From: Selenomonas dianae
GTDB lineage: Bacteria; Bacillota; Negativicutes; Selenomonadales; Selenomonadaceae
Reading direction: 5' to 3'
DNA length: 64,000 nt
NCBI RefSeq assembly: GCF_030644225.1
Contig: NZ_CP128650.1
Coordinates: 630,001-694,000, forward strand
Made by a program: the position numbers and the translations under genes. The notes below the pieces were generated by a model. The model did not search any database. It was not told the DNA's origin and saw nothing but the letters and a program-made list of their open reading frames with translations. Shown here piece after piece: positions 43,923-53,018 of the stretch; the stretch's first letter is position 1; each line of letters opens with the position of its first letter.

Positions 43923-44948
43923 ATGCCGCTGCGGATGTTGGTGCTGAGTCTCACGGGGAACTGTAACCTTGCGTGTCGCTACTGCTACGCATCCGCGCAG
44001 GATCCTCATATGATGACATGGGAGACGGCGCATCGTGCCATCGACCTTGCGGCGGCGGGCGGCACGCCCTTCATCCTTCAGTTCTCGGGCGGCGAGCCGC
44101 TGCTGGCATTTCCTCTGCTGCGTCGGATTGCGGACTATATCTGTACCAATCGGATACGGGCGCGGATGGATTTGCAGACCAATGGCACATTGCTGACCGA
44201 GGGGATGGCAGACTTTCTGCACCATGCGGACATCGGCATCGGTATCAGCCTCGACGGCAGACCCGATGTTCACGATGTGTACCGCTGCTACCCTGATGGG
44301 CGCGGCTCGTCGATGGATGTGATCACGGGAATCCAGTGCCTCGGTCGACGCGGCATCGCGGTCGGTCTGACGTGTGTTGTCACGGCGGAGAATGTCGGGA
44401 GGCTCTCAGGGCTCATCGAGATGGCATACTACCTCGGTAATGTGCGGCGTATCGGCTTTGACCTCCTGCGCACACAGGGGCGCGGCACCGCTGTTCGCCC
44501 TGCACGCGAGGAGGAGATGGCACAGGCGATGGCGGAGGTTTTTGTGCGGAACGAACACCTTGGACGGCTGCACGGATACCGCATCGTGATTGCACAGGAG
44601 GAGCAGGGGAGGGGGCTTGCCGAACGCTCGGACAGCGGATTTTCCCACTGTTACGCGATGAACGGGGCAGGAGCGCACATTGACGCTGCGGGGCGCATCT
44701 ATGCGTGCTCCTCCTTTGTCGGCGATGCGCGCTTTCTGCTCGGCGATGTGGAGCACGGCATCGACGTTCGGCGGCAGGAGGAACTGGCGCATGAGATGCA
44801 GGGTGCCATGGCGTTTTGTCGGGCGTGTGCGGATTTTTCGGCCTGCGGCGGCGCGTGCTATGCACGCAGGGCGGGGCAGGAGTATTCTGCCGCATCCGAT
44901 GCTGAGTGTGCGTTGAAACGTGCGGCGATAAAGGCAGCAGGTGTATAG
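43923..44948 (+). CDS. Radical SAM protein with SPASM domain
   Basis: 341 residues. The 4Fe-4S/SAM motif is CNLACRYCYA near the N-terminus, followed by FSGGEPLL and LQTNGTLL. The C-terminal SPASM-type region carries further cysteines: CYAMNGAGAHIDAAGRIYAC and FCRACADFSACGGACYARR. This matches anaerobic sulfatase-maturase or peptide-modifying radical SAM enzymes, which usually act on a protein or peptide. No small precursor peptide or sulfatase was seen nearby. ATG 43923 has AAGGAG upstream. It lies between two gene remnants downstream of a cobalamin riboswitch and upstream of the chelatase operon, so a role in that system is possible but not shown. Confidence 0.88.
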   Translation: MPLRMLVLSLTGNCNLACRYCYASAQDPHMMTWETAHRAIDLAAAGGTPFILQFSGGEPLLAFPLLRRIADYICTNRIRARMDLQTNGTLLTEGMADFLHHADIGIGISLDGRPDVHDVYRCYPDGRGSSMDVITGIQCLGRRGIAVGLTCVVTAENVGRLSGLIEMAYYLGNVRRIGFDLLRTQGRGTAVRPAREEEMAQAMAEVFVRNEHLGRLHGYRIVIAQEEQGRGLAERSDSGFSHCYAMNGAGAHIDAAGRIYACSSFVGDARFLLGDVEHGIDVRRQEELAHEMQGAMAFCRACADFSACGGACYARRAGQEYSAASDAECALKRAAIKAAGV

Positions 44949-45287
44949 GAAGCACGGACAAAATCTGCACCAATCTGGTGGAACATCGGTGTAGATTATC
45001 GCAACCGCGACTTTGATTCCTCTCTGCTTGCACGCGGGATGGTAGGGCTTGAAGGGCCGTCCGATGCGATTGGCAAATTCCTTCCTACGGATAACTACTG
45101 GGTCGTCGATCTCGCGATGAACTATCGGGTCGCCGATGCAACGAAGGTTTATCTCAAGGTGAACAATCTGTTTAACCAATTCTATGCTGAGAAGTCCAAC
45201 GCACGTGCTTCATGGTGGGGCGCAGCCGAACAGTGGTGGACGGCACCCGGACGCAACTTCATGATCGGTGTCGAGCAGAGTTTCTAA
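44949..45287 (+). pseudogene. C-terminal remnant of a TonB-dependent receptor
   Basis: About 112 codons open immediately after the radical SAM stop, with no start and no plug domain. The sequence WWNIGVDYRNRDFDS, VVDLAMNYRVADATKVYLKV, NNLFNQFYAEK and the terminal GRNFMIGVEQSF are typical last beta-strands of a TonB-dependent receptor, ending in Phe. The left edge (44946-44972) resembles the end of the repeat element at 26999, which suggests that an element-linked deletion removed the rest of the receptor. Confidence 0.85.
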
Positions 45288-45305
45288 CCGAGGATAGGAT
45301 TGAGG

Positions 45306-45352
45306 AAGCACTGGTTGGACGTGGTATGCGCACTGTCAGTCAGTGCTTTTTT
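45306..45352 (+). terminator. Hairpin with T-run before the chelatase operon
   Basis: AAGCACTG (45306-45313) pairs with CAGTGCTT (45341-45348), with a 27-base loop, followed by TTTTTT. It lies 18 bp before the ChlI-like gene. It may terminate readthrough from the decayed locus; because the next gene is so close, it could also attenuate the operon. Confidence 0.6.
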
Positions 45353-45369
45353 CCAGAAAGGAAATCGGA

Positions 45370-46401
45370 ATGAAAAAGAGGGTGACATACCCCTTTGCTG
45401 CTATCGTTGGACAGGAGGAGATGAAGACGGCGCTTCTCCTCAGTATTGTGATGCCGTCACTCGGAGGTGTGCTCATCAAGGGGGAGAAGGGGACGGCGAA
45501 ATCCACCGCCGTCCGCGCCGCCGCCGCACTCCTGCCGGATTTGGACGCAGTGCGCGGCTGTGCTTGTCACTGTGATCCTGCGTCTCCCGAACTCTACTGC
45601 GATGCCTGTCGCAGCAAGCAGCAGGAGAACGCTTTGCTTCCCACGGAGAAGATCCCCATGCGCGTGGTGGAGCTGCCCGTCAGCGCGACGGAGGATCGCG
45701 TCGTCGGGACACTTGACATGGAGATGGCGATTCACTGTGGGCGCAAGGAGTTTGAACCCGGTATCCTTGCAGCGGCGAACCGCAACATCCTCTATGTGGA
45801 TGAGATCAATCTGCTGGAGGATCATATCGTTGATATTCTGCTCGACTCTGCGGCGATGGGGGTAAATACGGTCGAGCGCGAGGGGATCTCTTATGCGCAT
45901 CCGGCGTGTTTTGTTCTCGTCGGGACGATGAATCCGGAGGAGGGGGACATCCGTCCGCAGCTTCTCGATCGCTTCGCGCTCTCTGTGACCGTTGTGGGTG
46001 AACGTGAGGAAAAGATGCGCGTCGAGGTCATCCGTCGGCGGATTGCCTACGAGCGCGACTCCGAAGCCTTTGCGGAACTGTATGCGGCAGAGCAGGAGCA
46101 CCTGCGCACGCAGATTCTTGAGGCACGTGCACGTGTTCCCCATGTGACGGTGCCGGATGCCGTTCTTGACTACGCGGCGCAGATCTCGCTGACCCTCGGG
46201 GTTGACGGGCATCGTGCCGACATTACGCTCATCAAAGCGGGGATTGCGCACGCGGCACTTGCCGGGCGAAATACTGTCACGGCGGAGGATTTGCAGCGCG
46301 TGAGCCGGCTTGTTCTCGCGCACCGTATGCGCCGTCGTCCCTTTGAGGAGGGGCCGGTTGACTGGAGCGCGGTGGATGCGCTCTTGGGAGAAAGCGCATA
46401 A
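45370..46401 (+). CDS. ChlI/BchI-like AAA+ metallochelatase ATPase subunit
   Basis: 343 residues. AAA+ ATPase with Walker A GEKGTAKST (~38-46) and Walker B NILYVDEINLLEDH, then GTMNPEEGDIRPQLLDRFAL, all typical of the I subunit of Mg- and Co-chelatases. Between them is a cysteine-rich insertion, RGCACHCDP (C64, C66, C68) and CDAC (C77, C80), that could bind Zn or Fe-S. With the D-type subunit it should form the ATP-driven motor of a class-I chelatase whose large subunit is encoded at 48343. ATG 45370 follows GAAAGGAAA. First gene of the apparent operon. Confidence 0.93.
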   Translation: MKKRVTYPFAAIVGQEEMKTALLLSIVMPSLGGVLIKGEKGTAKSTAVRAAAALLPDLDAVRGCACHCDPASPELYCDACRSKQQENALLPTEKIPMRVVELPVSATEDRVVGTLDMEMAIHCGRKEFEPGILAAANRNILYVDEINLLEDHIVDILLDSAAMGVNTVEREGISYAHPACFVLVGTMNPEEGDIRPQLLDRFALSVTVVGEREEKMRVEVIRRRIAYERDSEAFAELYAAEQEHLRTQILEARARVPHVTVPDAVLDYAAQISLTLGVDGHRADITLIKAGIAHAALAGRNTVTAEDLQRVSRLVLAHRMRRRPFEEGPVDWSAVDALLGESA

Positions 46402-46423
46402 ATAGCTTTTCGGAGGAAAGAAA

Positions 46424-48346
46424 TTGAATGCTCCGCGTTATCCGCTGACTGCCATTGTCGGACAGGAGCAGGTACGACGTGCGCTTGCGATTGCACTGGT
46501 GAACCCGCGTGCGGGTGCGCTTCTGATCTCCGGTACGCGCGGTACGGCAAAGTCCCTTCTTGTCCGTGCGGCTGCGCCTTTTACGGTGACGGGACGCGTG
46601 GTTGAGCTGCCGCTTGGCGCATCGGAGGACATGGTCTTTGGCACCATCGATATGGAGGCGGCACTCCAAAAAGGGGAGCGGCAGCTGCGGTACGGGCTGC
46701 TGCATCGTGCGCACGATACCATCCTCTATATGGACGAGGTCAATCTCCTGCGGGAGGATATTCTGATCGCTGTGCTGAAATGCGCGGGAGACGGTTTCTT
46801 TCGTCTTGAGCGGGACGGGCTGTCGTTCAACGAGGAGGTTTCCTATACACCTGTCGGTACGATGGATCCCGCCGAGGGAACGCTTCGTTCCGCGCTGTTG
46901 GATGCCTTTGGTCTGTTTGTGTCGATGGAGGATATGACCGATCGCGTGCAGCGCAGGGAGATCGTTACGCGTGTGCTCGCCTACGAGCGCAATCCTGCGG
47001 CATTTCGTACGGCATACGAGGCGCAGGAAACCGCATTCGCTGCGACAATTCGCCGTGCGCGTGTGCTGCTGCCGGATGTAGAAGCACCGTCAGCCATTTT
47101 CCACTTTGCAGCTGCCTGTGCTGCGCGTGCGCACTGTGTCGGCAACCGTGCGGAGATCTATCTCATCGAGGCGGCGCGTGCGCTTGCAGCACTTGCGGGC
47201 AGATCGTTCGTTATGCCCGCAGACGTGGAGGAGGCGGCGGCGTTCGTCCTCGTGCATCGGATGAGCCGACCGCAGGAACAGCAGCCGCTGCCGCCTCCGA
47301 GTGACGGGAATGTGCCGGAGCGGGAGAGGGATGCTCTTACCGGTGAGATGCAGAACCCCTCTCCCACGCAGGACGATGGAGACGCACAACCTCCTCAGGA
47401 GCACACGCAGGAAAACGAACCACAGGACGGAGCAGATGATCCGCCTCCATCGGAGGCGGAGGAGCCGTGTGCGAAGGACGAGGATCGCGTTGCCGCGCCG
47501 CTCGAAAATATTATGGCACGGCTCTCGCTTCTCTCCATGACGATGCGTGCGCAGGGCGGAAAGAGCGGCAGGCGTGACATTGTTCAGACGCATACGGCGG
47601 ATGGCCGCTGTATGCGCACGGGATTGCCGCAGGCGGGTGTTCGCCCCGATCTCGCACTCTCTGCCACGCTGCGTGCAGCCGCACCCCATCAGCGTATGCG
47701 TCAGGGCAGTCAGGCGGTTGTGATCCGTCCCGAGGATGTGCGCGTTTGGGTGCGTGCGAAGCGATCGGCGGCGCACATTCTGTTCCTCGTCGATGCGAGC
47801 GGGTCGATGGGTGCACGCGAACGTATGCGGATGGTGAAGGGGGTTATCCTTGCCCTCCTGCGGGAGGCATACCAAAAGCGTGACTGTGTTGGCCTGATTG
47901 CCTTTCGGCGGGATCGTGCGGAAACGCTGCTGCCGATGACGCGCAGCGTGGAGCTGGCGGAAAAGCTCTTGCGCGATCTGCCGACGGGCGGGCGGACACC
48001 GCTTGCCGAGGGGCTCGCCCATGCACATCGGACACTGCGTGAACTGGAGCGCAAGGGCAGCGAGAAGACGGTGCTTGTCCTCGTCACAGACGGACGCACA
48101 AATACCAAAGAGGGAGACGTTGGGATGCAGCATGCACTCCATGCGGCGGAGGAGATCGCGGAAACTGCGGCATTTCCCCTTGTCCTCGATACGGAGCGTT
48201 CTGTTCCGCGCGTCGGTATTGCGCCCGAACTTGCGCGTCGGATGGCGGCGCAGTATTATACATTGGAACGGCTCTCGGCGGAGGGCGTGCTTGAGATTGT
48301 CCGTGCATCCCGCAGGATGCAGAATCGGGAGTATGGAAGCAGATGA
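46424..48346 (+). CDS. ChlD/BchD-like chelatase subunit with VWA domain
   Basis: 640 residues, normal for ChlD. N-terminal AAA+ domain (IVGQEQVRRALAIAL, GTRGTAKSLL, TILYMDEVNLL, TMDPAEGTLRSALLD), a Pro/Glu/Asp-rich acidic linker (~285-350), and a C-terminal von Willebrand A domain with intact MIDAS sequence FLVDASGSMGARER (near residue 455) and the conserved TGGRTPLAEGLAHA. Start TTG 46424 follows GGAGGA. It should join the I subunit into a double ring that drives metal insertion or removal by the CobN-like subunit. The stop overlaps the next start. Confidence 0.94.
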   Translation: MNAPRYPLTAIVGQEQVRRALAIALVNPRAGALLISGTRGTAKSLLVRAAAPFTVTGRVVELPLGASEDMVFGTIDMEAALQKGERQLRYGLLHRAHDTILYMDEVNLLREDILIAVLKCAGDGFFRLERDGLSFNEEVSYTPVGTMDPAEGTLRSALLDAFGLFVSMEDMTDRVQRREIVTRVLAYERNPAAFRTAYEAQETAFAATIRRARVLLPDVEAPSAIFHFAAACAARAHCVGNRAEIYLIEAARALAALAGRSFVMPADVEEAAAFVLVHRMSRPQEQQPLPPPSDGNVPERERDALTGEMQNPSPTQDDGDAQPPQEHTQENEPQDGADDPPPSEAEEPCAKDEDRVAAPLENIMARLSLLSMTMRAQGGKSGRRDIVQTHTADGRCMRTGLPQAGVRPDLALSATLRAAAPHQRMRQGSQAVVIRPEDVRVWVRAKRSAAHILFLVDASGSMGARERMRMVKGVILALLREAYQKRDCVGLIAFRRDRAETLLPMTRSVELAEKLLRDLPTGGRTPLAEGLAHAHRTLRELERKGSEKTVLVLVTDGRTNTKEGDVGMQHALHAAEEIAETAAFPLVLDTERSVPRVGIAPELARRMAAQYYTLERLSAEGVLEIVRASRRMQNREYGSR

Positions 48347-51300
48347 AGATTACAGTCTATACGAATATCTTGCGCGTCCGTGTGCTTGCGCACCGTTGCG
48401 CTGCATCCATGGAGGAGCCCGAGGTATGCGTATGTTCCGTCAGCGCCATGGACAGCTGGGAGGAAATGCGTGTGGCGGCGGATCTCCATCTCTTTCTCTG
48501 GATGGGGACGGGACTGGACAATGTTTTTTTGCAGAAGGCATCGCGCAGCTTGCAGAAGCATCGGAGTCCCCATCTGATCGTTGTGGACAACGCCGATCAT
48601 GACAAGGTGACGTACGGCTTTTCGGAGAAACAGATTCAGACGGCATGGGCGTATTTTCGCTACGACGGCGAGGAGAATATGCGCAATCTCTTTCTCTGGC
48701 TTGGCAGGGAGTTTGGTGGGCTTGCCTGCACAGCAGCGCCGCCGCGTCCGCTTGCGTGGAACGGTGTCTATCATCCGAGATGGCAGGGAAAACCCGAAGA
48801 TATTGCGGGCTATCTCGCTGCTCATTACGAGGATGGCCGTCCGACGGTCGGCGTAATCTTCTATCGCTCGGAGTGGATTACGGGCGATTTCACCTATCAT
48901 GCGGCGCTCATCCATGCGATTGAGCGGGAGGGGATGAACGCCATCGCCGTGTTTTCCAACTCCTACCGCGACGAGCGCGTAGCCTCACCGACGCTGATGG
49001 ATGCGATTCGCACATATTTTTGCAGGGACGGACAGCCCTTTGTCGATGTCATCATTAGCACGATGAAGTTCTCCATCAAGGCGGGCGGCACGCGTATCAA
49101 GGATCTCTATGCGCTCGGTGTGCCGGTTCTGGAGGCATATACGGTGCTCGCGTCAAAGGAGGAGTGGGAGCAGTCGCCGGCGGGGCTTGACCCGATGGAG
49201 GTCTCGATGAGCGTCGCCATGCCGGAGTTCGACGGTGTGATCCATGCCGTTCCGATCGCGGCAAAGGTGCGTGATGAGCGTGGCGAGGTCAGCTATGCGG
49301 CACTGGATGAGCGCATGGAGCGGATTGCACGTAAGGCGCGGAAATGGGCGGCATTGCGGCATAAGCCGAACGCAGAGAAGAAAATTGCGATCGTGTTCCA
49401 CAACTACCCGCCGTCGAACGCAAATATCGGCAGTGCGGCGGGACTGGACTCGCCCGAGAGCGTGCTCCGACTGCTGAAGGCAATGCGTGCGGCGGGCTAT
49501 GTCGTGGATGAGATTCCCGAGAGCAGCAAGGCATTTATGACGCTGTTGACGGATCATGCGACAAATGATCGACGTTTCATGAGTGCGGAGCAGGCAGCGG
49601 CGGCAGACGGACATCTGACGGCGGAGCAGTACGGCGCTTTTTTCACGGAGCTGCCTGAGCAGGTGCGCACGCAGCTCGCGCGAGACTGGGGCGATGCGCC
49701 CGGCGATGTGTTCAACTACGACGGGAAACTGCTCATCCCGGGGACGCTCAACGGGAATCTGTTCATCACGGTGCAGCCGCCGCGCGGCTTCGGTGAGGAT
49801 CCCGGCAAACTCCTGCACGCGCCGGATGTAGCCCCCACGCATCACTACATCGGCTACTATCATTGGCTGCGCGATGCATGGAAGGCGGATGCGGTCATCC
49901 ACATTGGGACGCACGGCTCGCTCGAATGGCTGCCGGGAAAGGGCACGGCTCTATCAAGCACCTGCTATCCGGATGTATCTCTGGGCGATCTTCCGGACAT
50001 CTATCCCTACTGGATCACGATTGTTGGGGAGGGGATTCAGGCAAAGCGGCGTGGTGCGGCGTGCCTCATCAGTCATCTCTCGCCGCCGATGGAACTGGCG
50101 GGGGCGTTTGAGGAGATGGAGGAACTGGAACAGGCTCTTGATGAATACGTCCATTTTCGCGCAGCGCAGCCGGAGAATATCGAGGCGGCGCAGATACTTG
50201 TCCGCGAGAAGGCTGCCGCCTGTCATTTCGAGGGGGAAATTGTCGAAGGTGAAGATTTCGATGACTATGCTGATGCCCTGCACAACTATGTGACCGACCT
50301 CAAGAATATGCAGATTCGTACGGGGCTGCACATCCTCGGCCGTGCCCCCGAGGGCGATGGGATGGTTGATTTCCTGTGTGCGCTCATGCGCATGGAGCAC
50401 GGCGGGGAAAAATCGCTCCTTCGTCTGATCGCGGCGCAGTTCGGCTATGACTATGAGGAGCTGCTCACGCACAGCGAGCGCATGACGGCGGACGGCATGA
50501 CCTATGGGCGGAAACTGGATGCGGTCGAGGCGGAGATGCGTGCGCTCATCTCCTTCCTCGCAGCGCATGACTATGCACTGGAGGCGGTCGAGCGGGCGAT
50601 GATGCTCCCTGTTATTGCCGCATCCTCTGCCGAGGAGCGCATAGCATTTCTTCATGCCCTGCACGAGATTGTGGAGGATATGGTGCCGCGCCTGCGCCGC
50701 ACGGCGGGGGAGATTACGGAGACGCTGCGTGCTCTTATGGGGCGTTACATCGAGCCAAGCCCTGCGGGTGCGCCGACAACGAACGGCGTTGATGTACTGC
50801 CGACGGGGCGCAATTTCTATGGTCTTGACCCGCGTTGTCTGCCGACGCCCGCCGCGTGGGAATATGGAAAACAACTGGGGGACGCGCTCATCCAGCAGTA
50901 CATCAGCGACGAGGGGCGCTACCCCGAGGCGGTCGGCATCGTCTTCTGGGCAGGATCGAATATGCGCAGTCACGGGCAGTGCATTGCCGAGCTTTTCTAT
51001 CTCATGGGGGTGCGGCCTGTGTGGCGGCGGCCCTCGCAGCGCGTCTCGGGACTTGCGATTATCCCGATTGCAGAATTGCAGCGTCCGCGCATCGATGTGA
51101 CGACACGTATCAGCGGGCTCTTTCGCGATGCTGTTCCGAATGCCGTGCATTGGGTGGATGAGGCGGTGCGCATGGTGCGCGACCTCGACGAGAGGGATGC
51201 GGAGAACTATGTGCGAAAGCATATCCTCTCTGATACCGCATGGCTTGAGGAACAGGGCGAGACGCGGGAGAGCGCATGGGAACGCGCCTCCGTGCGCATC

Positions 51301-52026
51301 TTTGGCGATCCGCCGGGGGCGTACGGCGCAGGCGTTGGCGATCTGCTCGAATCGAAGGAGTGGGAGACACTGGATGATCTTGCCGCCGTTTATACGCGGT
51401 TCTCGGGGACGGCATACGGCGGCGATGGAATGGCACGCGGCTATGATCCCGAAGTCTTTCAGCGGCGTATGGCGGGGCTTGATGTCACGGTCAAGAACGA
51501 GGATACGCGCGAGACGCACATGTTCAGCTCGGACGACTACAACGCCTACCACGGCGGCATGATTGCGACCGTGCGGGCGCTGACGGGCAAAGCACCCCGC
51601 TCCTATACGGGTGATTCGAGCGACCGGCAGCGCATCGCTGTGCGCAGCGTGGCGGAGGAGGCGGCGCGTCTCTTTCGCGGGGAGGCGATGAATCCGAAGT
51701 TTATCGAGGGTATGAAAAAGCATGGTTACAAGGGTGCCTCCGATCTCGCCAACTATCTCGCGCACAGTTATCAATGGGATGCGACGAGTGCTATAATGAA
51801 GGACTGGATGTACGAGGGCTACGCACGCAAATACGTGCTTGACGCAGGGATGCAGGAGTGGATGCATGAGGTCAACCCGTGGGCACTTCACCGCATGGCG
51901 GAGACACTGCTTGAGGCGCAGCAGCGCGGACTGTGGAACGCATCGAAGGAAACGCTTGCGGAGCTGCGCAGTCTCTACCTCTCCATTGAGGGCGATCTCG
52001 AAGAACGTGCGGAGGGCGAACGATGA
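48343..52026 (+). CDS. CobN/BchH/HmuS-like large chelatase subunit
   Basis: 1,227 residues, the size of CobN/ChlH. Family motifs: VGVIFYRSEWITGDFTYHAA, IVFHNYPPSNANIGSAAGLD, the signature HIGTHGSLEWLPGKGTALSS (near residue 520), LGDLPDIYPYWI, and further down VGIVFWAGSNMRSHGQCIAE and FSSDDYNAYHGGM. This is the tetrapyrrole-binding catalytic subunit. In known systems it inserts Co (CobN) or Mg (BchH); HmuS homologues in haem-uptake loci are reported to work on haem. With no corrin or chlorophyll synthesis genes here and uptake genes all around, the substrate is open: imported haem, corrinoid or other. ATGA overlaps with both neighbours. Confidence 0.93.
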   Translation: MKITVYTNILRVRVLAHRCAASMEEPEVCVCSVSAMDSWEEMRVAADLHLFLWMGTGLDNVFLQKASRSLQKHRSPHLIVVDNADHDKVTYGFSEKQIQTAWAYFRYDGEENMRNLFLWLGREFGGLACTAAPPRPLAWNGVYHPRWQGKPEDIAGYLAAHYEDGRPTVGVIFYRSEWITGDFTYHAALIHAIEREGMNAIAVFSNSYRDERVASPTLMDAIRTYFCRDGQPFVDVIISTMKFSIKAGGTRIKDLYALGVPVLEAYTVLASKEEWEQSPAGLDPMEVSMSVAMPEFDGVIHAVPIAAKVRDERGEVSYAALDERMERIARKARKWAALRHKPNAEKKIAIVFHNYPPSNANIGSAAGLDSPESVLRLLKAMRAAGYVVDEIPESSKAFMTLLTDHATNDRRFMSAEQAAAADGHLTAEQYGAFFTELPEQVRTQLARDWGDAPGDVFNYDGKLLIPGTLNGNLFITVQPPRGFGEDPGKLLHAPDVAPTHHYIGYYHWLRDAWKADAVIHIGTHGSLEWLPGKGTALSSTCYPDVSLGDLPDIYPYWITIVGEGIQAKRRGAACLISHLSPPMELAGAFEEMEELEQALDEYVHFRAAQPENIEAAQILVREKAAACHFEGEIVEGEDFDDYADALHNYVTDLKNMQIRTGLHILGRAPEGDGMVDFLCALMRMEHGGEKSLLRLIAAQFGYDYEELLTHSERMTADGMTYGRKLDAVEAEMRALISFLAAHDYALEAVERAMMLPVIAASSAEERIAFLHALHEIVEDMVPRLRRTAGEITETLRALMGRYIEPSPAGAPTTNGVDVLPTGRNFYGLDPRCLPTPAAWEYGKQLGDALIQQYISDEGRYPEAVGIVFWAGSNMRSHGQCIAELFYLMGVRPVWRRPSQRVSGLAIIPIAELQRPRIDVTTRISGLFRDAVPNAVHWVDEAVRMVRDLDERDAENYVRKHILSDTAWLEEQGETRESAWERASVRIFGDPPGAYGAGVGDLLESKEWETLDDLAAVYTRFSGTAYGGDGMARGYDPEVFQRRMAGLDVTVKNEDTRETHMFSSDDYNAYHGGMIATVRALTGKAPRSYTGDSSDRQRIAVRSVAEEAARLFRGEAMNPKFIEGMKKHGYKGASDLANYLAHSYQWDATSAIMKDWMYEGYARKYVLDAGMQEWMHEVNPWALHRMAETLLEAQQRGLWNASKETLAELRSLYLSIEGDLEERAEGER

Positions 52027-53009
52027 GAAGTCATATGCGTGTATGCGCTGTTCTCACGGTGCTTTTTGCCGCGCTGTTGATCGGCGGCTGCGTCGATCTG
52101 TCCAAAGATCCGGCGGGCGGCTATCAAGTGACCGATGTGGAGGGAACCGTCGTCACATTTGCGCACAAACCCGAGCGCATCTTGACCGTCAGTGCCGGAA
52201 CGGATGAACTGATGCTCGGTCTTGTGGAGCCGGAGCGCATGGCGGCGATCAATGACGCACTGGCGGATACGGAGCACAGCAATATTCCATGGGTGCGCGA
52301 GCGCATACCGACCGTCATTGGGCGCAGTCCGTCCGTTGAGCAGGTCGCGTCGCTGCGGCCCGACCTCGTCGTTGTGACGCCGTGGATGCCGCGCGAGAAC
52401 ATCGACGCCATCCGTGAGCTGAACGTGCCCGTCATCGTCTGCAAATCTGCATCGACCATCGCGGATATTCACGACAATATACGTCTCTTTGCCGCGGCGG
52501 TCGGCGAAGTGGAGCGCGGGGAAAAACTCATCGGCATGATGGAGGAAAAACTCGCGGAGATTCGCGTCAAGGTGGCAGCGGTACCCGAAGAGAAAAAGCA
52601 TAAGAGCATCGCACTCATCTCCATCATGGTGAACTACGGCGGCGCGGGCTGCACCTTTGACGAACTCTGTCGCTGTACGGATGCGATCAATGCAAAGGCG
52701 GCTGCGGGGAACCGCATGGGGCAGGAGATGACGAAGGAACAGCTCGTTGCGGCGAATCCGGACTATCTCTTTTTCCCCAGCTATGAGGACGGCGCGACCA
52801 ACGAGGAGAACTACGGGAGGCAGTATCTTGATGATCCCTCGCTTGCGCAGATGACCGCCGTGCGGGAGCGGCAGATCGGTCACCCGTGGGCGCGTTATGT
52901 TTACAATCTCTCACAGGACATTGTGTACGGGATTCAAGAGACGGCGTGGATTCTCTATGGCGACGACTTCAAGCAGTCGCGCCACGAGTTCCTCACTGCC
53001 GTGGAATGA
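52023..53009 (+). CDS. ABC transporter substrate-binding lipoprotein (BtuF/FecB-like), copy 1
   Basis: 328 residues. Lipoprotein signal peptide with lipobox near IGGC (residue ~23), then a class III (BtuF/FhuD-type) binding fold: YQVTDVEGTVVTFAHKPERI, PSVEQVASLRPDLVVVT and a long helical linker. C-terminal YNLSQDIVYGIQETAW. It is paralogous to the protein at 56426 (same order of motifs throughout). It overlaps the chelatase gene by ATGA, so it belongs to the operon. It probably presents a tetrapyrrole or metal complex to the permease encoded at 58283. Confidence 0.9.
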   Translation: MRSHMRVCAVLTVLFAALLIGGCVDLSKDPAGGYQVTDVEGTVVTFAHKPERILTVSAGTDELMLGLVEPERMAAINDALADTEHSNIPWVRERIPTVIGRSPSVEQVASLRPDLVVVTPWMPRENIDAIRELNVPVIVCKSASTIADIHDNIRLFAAAVGEVERGEKLIGMMEEKLAEIRVKVAAVPEEKKHKSIALISIMVNYGGAGCTFDELCRCTDAINAKAAAGNRMGQEMTKEQLVAANPDYLFFPSYEDGATNEENYGRQYLDDPSLAQMTAVRERQIGHPWARYVYNLSQDIVYGIQETAWILYGDDFKQSRHEFLTAVE

Positions 53010-53018
53010 GGAGAGTTT

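Noticed and set aside
48343-52026. Simple assignment as cobaltochelatase CobN of B12 synthesis
   Set aside because: No cob or cbi synthesis genes nearby; the family is shared by CobN, BchH and HmuS, and sequence inspection alone cannot decide the metal or direction.
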